From NCBI GenBank assembly GCA_964408735.1, contig CAYPAX010000004.1, positions 1 through 64,000 on the forward strand: a stretch of DNA of 64,000 nucleotides, written 5' to 3'. This document shows, in pieces, positions 7,791 to 15,541 of this stretch; the stretch's first letter is position 1; every line of letters begins with the position of its first letter. The notes beneath the pieces are model-generated. The model saw nothing but the letters and a program-made list of their open reading frames with translations, searched no databases and was not told the DNA's origin. Origin of the DNA: UBA7887 sp964408735 (lineage in GTDB: Bacteria > Pseudomonadota > Alphaproteobacteria > UBA7887). The position numbers were made by a program, and so were the translations under genes.

Positions 7791-10076
7791 ATGACAGTCG
7801 CCATCGCCCCGGTATCCCACCAGATTTGGGACATGAAATATCGGCTCAAGGGGGCCGACGGCGAGGCCATGGATGGCACCCTCGACGACAGTTGGTGGCG
7901 CGTGGCACGAGCCTTGGCGGCCTCCGAATCCGACGCCGTCGGCTGGGCCGAGCGCTTTCACGAGGCGTTGCGCGATTTTCGCTTTCTGCCGGGCGGGCGC
8001 ATCATGGCGGGTGCCGGCAGCGAGCGCAAAGTGACGCTCTTCAACTGCTTCGTCATGGGCGACGTGGCCGACGACATGGCGGGAATTTTCGACTCCTTGA
8101 AGGAATCGGCGCTGACCTTGCAGCAGGGCGGCGGCATCGGCCTGGACTTCTCCGGATTGCGGCCGCGCGGCGCACCGGTGCACGGCGTGGGTGCGGATTC
8201 CTCCGGCCCGGTATCGTTCATGCGGGTCTGGGATGCCATGTGCCGCACCATTATGAGCGCCGGCCATCGCCGCGGCGCCATGATGGCGACGCTGGCCTGC
8301 GATCACCCCGATATCGAAGCCTTCATCGATGCCAAGCGCGAAAGCGGCACGCTGTCGATGTTCAACCTCTCGGTCCTGGTCAGCGACGCCTTTCTCGATG
8401 CCGTGGCGCGGGATGCCTCATGGGATCTGGCCTTCGACGGCGTCACCTGGCGCACGGTGCCCGCTCGCGCCCTATGGGAGCGCATCATGCGCGCGACCTA
8501 CAGCTATGCCGAACCCGGCGTCATCTTCATCGACCGGGTGAACCAGCGTAACCCATTGTATTATTTAGAAAATATACACTCGACGAATCCATGCGGTGAG
8601 CAACCATTGCCAAGCTATGGAGCATGCTTGCTTGGTTCTATAAACCTCGCTAAATTGGTTGTCAAGCCATTCAGCGACGATGCGAAGATCGATTCCGGCG
8701 AACTCGAGGCCCTCGTTACCGTGTCTGTGCGTATGCTCGACAACGCCATCGACATCTCGCGCTATCCTTTGCCCGAGCAGGAGCGGGAGGCGGTCGCCAA
8801 GCGGCGTATCGGGCTCGGCATCACGGGGCTTGCGGATGCCTTGATCATGTGCGGCGCGCGCTATGGCGGTGCCAAGGCGGTGGCGCTGACCGAGCAGTGG
8901 ATGGAGGCCTTCCAGCGCGCGGCCTATCTGGCTTCCGCGGCCCTGGCGGAGGAGAAGGGGGCCTTTCCGCTCTACGACGCCGAGGAGCATCTCGCAGGCG
9001 AATTCGTGGCCGGGCTGGAGCCGGAGCTGCGCCAGGCCATTGCCGACCACGGCTTGCGCAACGGCGTCATCACGTCCGTGGCGCCCACCGGCACGGTGTC
9101 GCTGCTCGCCGACAATGTTTCTTCCGGCATCGAGCCCATCTATGCCTTCACTTTCCAGCGCACCATGCTGATGCCCGACGGCAGCAGCCGTTCGCTGGCG
9201 GTCAGCGATTACGCCTATCGCCTCTATCGCGAAATGTTCGGCGAGCAGGCGGCACTGCCGCCGGCCTTCGTCGATGCCCAGTCGCTCGGGCCGGCCGACC
9301 ATCTCATCATGCAGGCGACGGTGCAGCGCTATATCGACAGCGCCATATCGAAGACCATCAATTGCGCCGAGGCGATCTCGTTCGAGGATTTCGCGTCCGT
9401 CTACAAGCGCGCCTACGAGCTGGGCTGCAAGGGCTGCACGACATACCGCCCCAATGCCGTTACCGGCGCGGTGCTGGAGGCCGGCGAGCACAGCCATGCC
9501 GACGACCAGGCCGAGCTGCCGCTCGAATCGCTCGCCGTGCGCCCGGCCGACGAGTTCGATGCCGGTGCCGCCGCCGCCGTGACCCAGCCCCTGGACAGGC
9601 CCGAGGAGCTGCCCGGCAGCACCTACAAGCTGCGCTGGCCGGAGAGCGAGCATGCCCTCTACATCACCATCAACGACATCATCCAGGACGGCCAACGCCG
9701 TCCCTTCGAGATCTTCGTCAATTCCAAGAACATGGAGCACTACGCCTGGACCGCCGGGCTGATGCGCATGATCAGCGCCGTCTTCCGCCGTGGCGGCGAC
9801 GTTTCCTTCGTGGTCGACGAATTGAAGGCGGTGTTCGATCCGCGCGGCGGGCAATGGATGGGTGGCGCCTATGTGCCGTCGCTGCTGGCTGCCATCGGCG
9901 ATGTCATCGAACGCCACATGATCGCGATCGGCTTTCTCGTCAAAGCCTCGGGCGGGGAGAGTGCCCCTGCGCCGGCGGCGCCGTCGCGGGCCTGCCCGCG
10001 CTGCGGCCGGCGAACCCTGGTGCGTCAGGAGAATTGCGACAACTGCACCGCCTGCGGCTATTCCAAGTGCGATTGA
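7791..10076 (+). CDS. nrdJ: adenosylcobalamin-dependent (class II) ribonucleoside-diphosphate reductase
   Basis: 761 residues. The enzyme reduces ribonucleotides to deoxyribonucleotides, using a radical from coenzyme B12. Visible features are the redox Cys in KVTLFNCFVMGD, the glycine-rich QQGGGIGLDFSGLRPRG, the active-site motif NPCGEQ at residues 266-271 with the thiyl-radical Cys268 and Glu270, VAPTGTVSLLADNVSSGIEP, and the C-terminal Cys-rich ribbon CPRCGRRTLVRQENC...CTACGYSKC that serves as the redox shuttle. There is no N-terminal ATP-cone. Being O2-independent, it makes dNTPs under changing oxygen. A stretch at about 8549-8672, covering the active-site motif, is only about 42 percent GC with TTA, ATA and AAA codons unlike the rest (see findings). 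No B12 riboswitch fits in the 59 bases upstream. Confidence 0.95.
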   Translation: MTVAIAPVSHQIWDMKYRLKGADGEAMDGTLDDSWWRVARALAASESDAVGWAERFHEALRDFRFLPGGRIMAGAGSERKVTLFNCFVMGDVADDMAGIFDSLKESALTLQQGGGIGLDFSGLRPRGAPVHGVGADSSGPVSFMRVWDAMCRTIMSAGHRRGAMMATLACDHPDIEAFIDAKRESGTLSMFNLSVLVSDAFLDAVARDASWDLAFDGVTWRTVPARALWERIMRATYSYAEPGVIFIDRVNQRNPLYYLENIHSTNPCGEQPLPSYGACLLGSINLAKLVVKPFSDDAKIDSGELEALVTVSVRMLDNAIDISRYPLPEQEREAVAKRRIGLGITGLADALIMCGARYGGAKAVALTEQWMEAFQRAAYLASAALAEEKGAFPLYDAEEHLAGEFVAGLEPELRQAIADHGLRNGVITSVAPTGTVSLLADNVSSGIEPIYAFTFQRTMLMPDGSSRSLAVSDYAYRLYREMFGEQAALPPAFVDAQSLGPADHLIMQATVQRYIDSAISKTINCAEAISFEDFASVYKRAYELGCKGCTTYRPNAVTGAVLEAGEHSHADDQAELPLESLAVRPADEFDAGAAAAVTQPLDRPEELPGSTYKLRWPESEHALYITINDIIQDGQRRPFEIFVNSKNMEHYAWTAGLMRMISAVFRRGGDVSFVVDELKAVFDPRGGQWMGGAYVPSLLAAIGDVIERHMIAIGFLVKASGGESAPAPAAPSRACPRCGRRTLVRQENCDNCTACGYSKCD

Positions 10077-10151
10077 CATTGGTCAAGGCGGCGGCGGCCG
10101 CGATTCCGCACTATCTGCTCACAACGAAGGAACGAGACGCACCTTCGTGAT

Positions 10152-10201
10152 GAAGCCGCCGGGCGTCCCCTCACTCCCCCTTCCCCCATCCCGGCGGCTT
10201 C
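10152..10201. terminator. bidirectional hairpin between nrdJ and gph
   Basis: GAAGCCGCCGGG (10152-10163) pairs perfectly with CCCGGCGGCTTC (10190-10201) across a 26-base C-rich loop, followed on the plus strand by TCTACCTTTTC. It sits between the convergent nrdJ and gph genes, 10 bases from the gph stop, so it can end transcripts from both sides. A smaller hairpin ACGAAGG/CCTTCGT lies just before it. Confidence 0.6.
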
Positions 10202-10210
10202 TCTACCTTT

Positions 10211-10885
10211 TCAGCGCAGCGAAACAGAGGCCAAGGCGGGCAACAGTTCGTCGAAATGGTCTATCAGCGCGTCCGCGCCAAGCTCGGCCGGGGCAATGCG
10301 CGTATAGCCGAAACTGACCGCCACCACGGGCACCCCCGCATTGCGTGCCGCGCCCACGTCCGTGGCGCTGTCGCCCACCATCACCGCGGCTTCGCGGCTG
10401 CCACCGGCACGGCTGATCGTCTCGAGCAAATGCAGCGGGTCGGGCTTGTGCACCGCCAGGCTGTCGCCGCCGAGCACGCTGGCAAAGAAGCGGTCGAGGC
10501 CGAGGTGGGCGAGAATGATCTCGCTCATGGCCGCCGGCTTGTTGGTACAGACGGCGAGCGTCTGGCCGGCTGCGCTCAACGCTTCCAGCGCCGCCACAAC
10601 ACCGTCGAAAGCGACCGTATTGTCCGTCATGCAATCTTCGTAATGGGCCAAGAACGAATCACGCAAGGCCAAAGGCAGGTCGTCCTGCCAGGGGCGGCCG
10701 GCGGCGGCAAAGCCGCGCTCGATCATCTTGACCGCCCCATCGCCCACCATATGGCGCACCGCGGCGGTGGTGACAGGCGGCAATTCCTGCTCGTCGAGCA
10801 CGCGGTTGAGCGCCTCGGTGAGGTCCGGGGCGCTGTCGATCAGTGTGCCGTCGAGGTCGAAGACGATGGTGGTGGGCTTGTGCAT
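10211..10885 (-). CDS. gph: HAD-family phosphoglycolate phosphatase
   Basis: 224 residues with all HAD motifs: VFDLDGTLIDSAPD (motif I, nucleophile Asp and acid Asp), VCTNKP (motif II), the Lys in HKPDP (motif III) and MVGDSATDVGAARNAG (motif IV). The alpha-helical cap between motif I and II (MVGDGAVKMIERGF) matches Gph, which clears 2-phosphoglycolate formed during DNA repair or oxygenase activity. Start ATG at 10885 is 26 bases from the divergent glmU start at 10912, so both promoters overlap. HAD specificity is hard to read from sequence, but the length and cap fit Gph well. Confidence 0.88.
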   Translation of the reverse strand: MHKPTTIVFDLDGTLIDSAPDLTEALNRVLDEQELPPVTTAAVRHMVGDGAVKMIERGFAAAGRPWQDDLPLALRDSFLAHYEDCMTDNTVAFDGVVAALEALSAAGQTLAVCTNKPAAMSEIILAHLGLDRFFASVLGGDSLAVHKPDPLHLLETISRAGGSREAAVMVGDSATDVGAARNAGVPVVAVSFGYTRIAPAELGADALIDHFDELLPALASVSLR

Positions 10886-10911
10886 TGCTCCATCCCTTAT
10901 ATCCTGGAGCC

Positions 10912-12252
10912 ATGACCGACAAGACCTCTCCCGCCCTTGCCGTTGTGGTGCTTGCCGCTGGCAAGGGCACGCGCATGCGCTCGGCCTTGCCGAAAGTTCT
11001 CCACCCGCTTGCCGGCTTGCCCTTGGTAGGCCACGTGCTTGCGACCGCCGAGGCGTTGTCGCCGGAGCGCCGTGTCGTGGTGGTGGGGGCCGACGCCGAA
11101 GCGGTGGCGCAGGCTGTCGCGCCCTGGCCGAGCGTGGTGCAGGCGCCGCAAGCCGGAACCGGCCATGCCTTGTTGCAGGCGAGCGATGCGTTGTCGGGAT
11201 TTACCGGCGATGTGCTGGTGCTCTATGGCGATACGCCCCTGCTCGAGGCAGAAACTTTGAGTGCAATGCTGGCAGCCCGCCGCAAGGCCGCCGCGGCAAC
11301 TGCCGTGCTCGGCTTTCGCCCGGCGGATCCCGGCCTTTACGGGCGCCTGGTATGCGACGATGACGGCACTCTGGAGCGCATCGTCGAGGCCCGCGAGGCC
11401 GATGCGGCGACGCTGGCGCTCACCCTCTGCAATTCCGGTGTCATGGCGATCGACGGCGAAGCCCTGCCGGGCCTGCTGGCGCGGCTCGACAACGCCAATG
11501 CCAAGGGCGAGTACTACCTCACCGACATCGTTGCCATCGCCGCCGCCGACGGGTGCCGATCCGTGATGGTCGAGGCGCCGGCAGACTCTCTGCTTGGTAT
11601 TGACAGCCGGGCCGATCTGGCCGTGGCGGAAGCGGTCATCCAGACCCGCCTGCGCGCCCGGGCCATGGCCGCCGGCGCGACTTTGACCGATCCGGCCAGC
11701 ACTTTCTTCAGTCACGACACCGTGTTGGCGCAGGATGTCAGCGTTGGCCCCAACGTGGTCTTCGCCCCCGGCGTGCGCGTTGGCGAGGGCACCGAGATCC
11801 TGCCGTTCTGCCACCTCGAAGGGGTTGAGGTCGCGGCGGGTGCGCGCATCGGCCCCTTCGCCCGCCTGCGCCCCGGAACACGCCTCGGCGAGGGCGCGCG
11901 CATCGGCAATTTCGTCGAGACCAAGGCGGCGGAAATCGCCGCCGGGGCCAAGGTCAACCACCTCAGCTATATCGGCGACGCCAGCGTCGGCGCCGCCAGC
12001 AATATCGGCGCCGGCACCATCACCTGCAATTACGACGGCTTCGCCAAGCACCGCACGGAGATCGGCGCCGGTGCCTTCATCGGCTCGAACACGGCCCTGG
12101 TGGCGCCGGTCAGCATCGGCGATGGCGCCATGGTGGGGGCGGGCAGCACGGTGACCAAGGATGTCGAGGCCGACGCCTTGGCCGTGGCGCGAGGGCAGCA
12201 GCGCGATGTTCCCGATGGTGCCGCGCGCTTTCGCCGCCAGCGAAAGGACTGA
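10912..12252 (+). CDS. glmU: bifunctional N-acetylglucosamine-1-P uridyltransferase / glucosamine-1-P acetyltransferase
   Basis: 446 residues. The N-terminal uridyltransferase domain carries VVLAAGKGTRMRSALPKVLH and the DNANAKGEYYLTDI motif; the C-terminal half (from about residue 250) is a left-handed beta-helix of hexapeptide repeats with the acetyltransferase signature NYDGFAKHRTEIG. It makes UDP-GlcNAc for peptidoglycan and LPS. The ATG at 10912 was chosen over an upstream in-frame start because it gives the standard N-terminus. glmS follows 3 bases downstream, so the two consecutive steps of the pathway form one operon. Confidence 0.97.
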   Translation: MTDKTSPALAVVVLAAGKGTRMRSALPKVLHPLAGLPLVGHVLATAEALSPERRVVVVGADAEAVAQAVAPWPSVVQAPQAGTGHALLQASDALSGFTGDVLVLYGDTPLLEAETLSAMLAARRKAAAATAVLGFRPADPGLYGRLVCDDDGTLERIVEAREADAATLALTLCNSGVMAIDGEALPGLLARLDNANAKGEYYLTDIVAIAAADGCRSVMVEAPADSLLGIDSRADLAVAEAVIQTRLRARAMAAGATLTDPASTFFSHDTVLAQDVSVGPNVVFAPGVRVGEGTEILPFCHLEGVEVAAGARIGPFARLRPGTRLGEGARIGNFVETKAAEIAAGAKVNHLSYIGDASVGAASNIGAGTITCNYDGFAKHRTEIGAGAFIGSNTALVAPVSIGDGAMVGAGSTVTKDVEADALAVARGQQRDVPDGAARFRRQRKD

Positions 12253-12255
12253 GCC

Positions 12256-14079
12256 GTGTGCGGCATTATCGGTGCCGTCGGCACGGCGGAAGCAACGCCG
12301 CTGCTGCTGGACGGGCTGCGGCGGCTGGAATATCGCGGATACGATTCCGCAGGCATCGCCACCCTGGTCGACGGCGGCATCGACCGCCGCCGCGCCGAGG
12401 GCAAGCTGTGCAACCTGCTGGCTGAGATCGAGGCGGCGCCGCTTGCCGGCACCATCGGCATCGGCCATACGCGCTGGGCCACTCATGGCGCGCCCAACAC
12501 CGACAATGCCCACCCCCATGCCAGCCCCCGCGTCGCGGTGGTCCATAACGGCATCATCGAGAATTTCCAGGCGCTGCGCGAAGAGCTAGCTGCCGACGGC
12601 CACACGTTCGAGACGGAAACCGACACCGAGGTCGTGGTTCACTTGCTGACCGCGGCGCTCGACCGCGGCGCCAGCCCTGAGCAGGCCACCGCGGCCATGC
12701 TGGGCCGCGTCGAAGGCGCCTTCGCCTTCGGCATCCTCTTTGCCGGCGAGGACGACCTGCTGGTCGGCGCGCGCCGCGGCAGCCCGCTCGCCGTGGGCTT
12801 CGGCGACGGCGAGATGTATCTCGGCTCCGATGCCATGGCGCTGGCACCGCTGACCCGCCGCATTCTCTATCTCGAGGAAGGCGACTGGGTGGTCTTGCGG
12901 CGCGACGGCGCGCGCGTGCACGACGCCTCAGGCGCCGAGGTCGAGCGGCGCATCCGCGAGACGGCGCTGACAGGCGCCGCCATCGGCAAGGGCAACCACC
13001 GCCATTTCATGCACAAGGAGATCCACGAGCAGCCGAGCGTCATCGGCGACACGGTGCACAGCTACTACCATCCCCTGGAGGGCCGCGTGGTGCTGCCGCC
13101 GCTGTCTGCGGACTTGGCGGCGGTCGAGCGCCTGACCATCATCGCCTGCGGCACCTCGTTTTATGCGGCACAGGTGGCGCGCTATTGGTTCGAGCGCTTT
13201 GCCCGCCTGCCGGTGGATATCGATATCGCCTCCGAATTTCGCTACCGCGACCCGCCGCTGAGCTCGGGCGGGCTCGGCCTGTTCATCTCTCAGTCGGGCG
13301 AGACGGCTGACACTTTGGCGGCGCTGCGCCACGCCAAGGACCAGGGGCAATCGACCATGGCGCTGGTCAATGTGCCCGAATCGAGCATGGCGCGCGAAGC
13401 GGCCGCGGTGCTGCAGACCCTGGCCGGACCCGAGATCGGCGTCGCCTCGACCAAGGCGTTCACCACCCAGCTCGCTTCGCTCGCTTGCCTGGCCATCGCC
13501 TGTGGGCGCGCGCGGGGAACGGTCACGCGCGAGGACGAGCAGCGGCTCGGCATGGCGCTGTCCGAGGTGCCGGCGCGGGCGGCCGAGGTGCTCAGCCACG
13601 ACGAGCGCCTGCGCGACATCGCGGAAAGCATCCACCAGGTGCGCGACGTGCTCTATATCGGTCGCGGCACCTCATACGCCATCGCCATGGAAGGCGCGTT
13701 GAAGCTCAAGGAGATCTCCTATATCCACGCCGAGGCCTATGCCGCGGGCGAGCTCAAGCACGGCCCCATCGCGCTGATCGACGACGGCGTGCCGGTCATC
13801 GTCATCGCGCCTTCCGACGCGCTGTTTGAGAAAACCGCCTCGAACGTGGAAGAAGTGGCGGCACGCGGCGGCCGCGTCATATTGATCAGCGACGAGGCCG
13901 GCTGCGCTCGGCTCGCCGAGCGCGTCAGCGCCAGCGTCGCCCTGCCCGAGGTCGACCCCCTGGTGGCCCCCATTCTCTATGCCATCCCCGTGCAGTTGCT
14001 GGCCTATCATGTGGCGGTCTTCAAAGGCACCGACGTCGACCAGCCACGCAACCTGGCAAAATCGGTGACCGTGGAATAG
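12256..14079 (+). CDS. glmS: glutamine-fructose-6-phosphate aminotransferase (isomerizing)
   Basis: 607 residues, starting at a GTG so that the catalytic Cys follows immediately (MCGIIGAVG). The N-terminal glutaminase domain contains GIGHTRWATHGAPN and HNGIIENF; the C-terminal half holds two SIS isomerase domains (ACGTSFYAAQVARYW with FISQSGETADT, and YIGRGTSYAIAMEGALKLKE) and ends in NLAKSVTVE, the typical C-terminal loop. It makes glucosamine-6-phosphate, the entry to UDP-GlcNAc. It is 3 bases behind glmU; no glmS ribozyme (a Firmicute feature) is possible in that space. Confidence 0.97.
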   Translation: MCGIIGAVGTAEATPLLLDGLRRLEYRGYDSAGIATLVDGGIDRRRAEGKLCNLLAEIEAAPLAGTIGIGHTRWATHGAPNTDNAHPHASPRVAVVHNGIIENFQALREELAADGHTFETETDTEVVVHLLTAALDRGASPEQATAAMLGRVEGAFAFGILFAGEDDLLVGARRGSPLAVGFGDGEMYLGSDAMALAPLTRRILYLEEGDWVVLRRDGARVHDASGAEVERRIRETALTGAAIGKGNHRHFMHKEIHEQPSVIGDTVHSYYHPLEGRVVLPPLSADLAAVERLTIIACGTSFYAAQVARYWFERFARLPVDIDIASEFRYRDPPLSSGGLGLFISQSGETADTLAALRHAKDQGQSTMALVNVPESSMAREAAAVLQTLAGPEIGVASTKAFTTQLASLACLAIACGRARGTVTREDEQRLGMALSEVPARAAEVLSHDERLRDIAESIHQVRDVLYIGRGTSYAIAMEGALKLKEISYIHAEAYAAGELKHGPIALIDDGVPVIVIAPSDALFEKTASNVEEVAARGGRVILISDEAGCARLAERVSASVALPEVDPLVAPILYAIPVQLLAYHVAVFKGTDVDQPRNLAKSVTVE

Positions 14080-14081
14080 CC

Positions 14082-14561
14082 ATGCGCAGCCTGGCCTCGC
14101 TGTCACCGGCAGAGCAGGCTCGGGTGGAGGCCGACATCCGCCGTATCTTCGACGCCACCGCTGGCACCCTGGCGGGTGATGCATATTACAGGCGCTGGAC
14201 CGGGCACTATCTGCGCGAGTGCCGCGAGCTGGTGCTGCTGGCTGGCGAGGACCCGGTCGTCGGCTATCTGATGGGCTGCCACGACAGCATGGCCGTGGCC
14301 GACGACATCTTCTATATCCGCGCCTTCGCCGATCTCTACGCGACGTACCCGGCGCATTTCCACGTCAATGTGTCGCCCAGTGCCCAGGGAAGGGGCCTCG
14401 GCCGGGCACTGATAGAATCCTCCCTCGCCGACGCGCCGCCATGCCACGTCGTCACGAGTGCGAGGGCTGCGAACAGAGCGTTTTACGACAACCTCGGCTT
14501 CATGGACGCCCATCCGCGCCGCGTTGCCGGGCGTGAGCTTATCCTGCTGGGGCGCGCGTGA
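14082..14561 (+). CDS. GNAT-family N-acetyltransferase
   Basis: 159 residues with the acetyl-CoA-binding GNAT core: HVNVSPSAQGRGLGRALIES (motif A, with Q-G-R-G-L-G) and a late SARAANRAFYDNLGF (motif B). Before it stands FYIRAFADLYATYPAHFH, a pattern seen in GNAT proteins related to OGA-like acetyltransferases. The gene starts 2 bases after glmS, so it belongs to the glmU-glmS operon and may act on an amino sugar or a cell-wall intermediate, but the substrate is not known. Confidence 0.8.
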   Translation: MRSLASLSPAEQARVEADIRRIFDATAGTLAGDAYYRRWTGHYLRECRELVLLAGEDPVVGYLMGCHDSMAVADDIFYIRAFADLYATYPAHFHVNVSPSAQGRGLGRALIESSLADAPPCHVVTSARAANRAFYDNLGFMDAHPRRVAGRELILLGRA

Positions 14562-14611
14562 TCGTAACTTGTGCTATCCCTCGCCACCAACTCACCAAAC
14601 AAGGAAACACC

Positions 14612-15541
14612 ATGCACATTGCGATTATTGGGGCCGGCGGGGTTGGCGGCTATGTGGGGGCGCGGCTGGCGGCGTCGGGCGAGCGGGTTACGTTTGTTCA
14701 GAGGGGGGCGCATCTGGCGGCCATGCAGAGCTCGGGCTTGCGGCTGACGAGCCAGCTTGGCGACGTTGAGTTGCCGCAAGTGGATGCGCGTCCCGATGCG
14801 GACGGTATCGGGCCGGTGGATGTGGTTTTCGTTTGCGTCAAGAGCGCCCAGACGGAAGAGGCCGGGGCGCTGGCCAGGCAGATGCTGGGGCCGGACACGG
14901 CCGTCATCTCGTTGCAGAACGGGGTCGAGAACGAGGATCGCCTGGCCGCCATAGTCGGGCCCGAGCATGTGCTGGGCGGGGTGATCTACATCCTGTCGCT
15001 GATCGAGCAGCCGGGGCACATCGTGCATTCCACGCCCGGTGCCCGCCTGCAGATCGGCGAGCGCGACGGCAGCGAGTCCTCGCGCGTGCGCGCCATCACC
15101 GACGCCTGCGCCAAGGCCGGCATCGATGTCGAGCTGAGCCGCGATATCGAGGCGGCGCTATGGATCAAGTTCACCGGCCTTTGCGCCCATAACGGCATGA
15201 CCGCGCTGACCCGCTGCGCCATCGGCCCGGTGCGCGAGGATGCGGTCTGCCGCGAGGTATTGATCCGTTGCGCCCGCGAAGTGCTGGCCCTGGCCGAGGC
15301 GCGCGGCGTCATCTTGCCCGACGATTTCAAGGCCGATCCGGTGCAGATGTTCATGAAGATGCCGCCGACCATGACCTCGTCGATGCATTGCGACGTCACC
15401 CACGGCAAGCCGCTGGAGGTGGACTGGCTCAACGGGGCGGTGGCGCGCCTGGCGGCGGAATCGGGCATCGACGTGCCGGTCAATCAGACCGTCTTCGCGG
15501 GCCTCAAGCTTCATGCAGCAGGTGCTGTGCACCAGAATTGA
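14612..15541 (+). CDS. panE: 2-dehydropantoate 2-reductase (ketopantoate reductase family)
   Basis: 309 residues. The N-terminal Rossmann motif IAIIGAGGVGGYVGARLAASG binds NADPH; VFVCVKSAQTEEA and ISLQNGVENEDRL follow as in ketopantoate reductases; the C-terminal helical domain has the catalytic Lys region ALWIKFTGLCAHNGMTALTR. The reaction makes pantoate for coenzyme A, although many paralogues of this family act on other 2-oxoacids, so the symbol is likely but not proved. The ATG at 14612 has the ribosome site AAGGAAA. The 3' end overlaps the convergent methyltransferase gene by 31 bases. Confidence 0.8.
   Translation: MHIAIIGAGGVGGYVGARLAASGERVTFVQRGAHLAAMQSSGLRLTSQLGDVELPQVDARPDADGIGPVDVVFVCVKSAQTEEAGALARQMLGPDTAVISLQNGVENEDRLAAIVGPEHVLGGVIYILSLIEQPGHIVHSTPGARLQIGERDGSESSRVRAITDACAKAGIDVELSRDIEAALWIKFTGLCAHNGMTALTRCAIGPVREDAVCREVLIRCAREVLALAEARGVILPDDFKADPVQMFMKMPPTMTSSMHCDVTHGKPLEVDWLNGAVARLAAESGIDVPVNQTVFAGLKLHAAGAVHQN

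Noticed and set aside
8565..10079. Long minus-strand open frame of 504 codons opposite nrdJ
   Set aside because: High GC codons create antisense open frames. The protein shows no family motifs, and the plus-strand nrdJ is unmistakable; the same holds for the long antisense frames opposite glmU/glmS (10897-12546), nadE (38083-39900) and the vWA gene (1991-3169).
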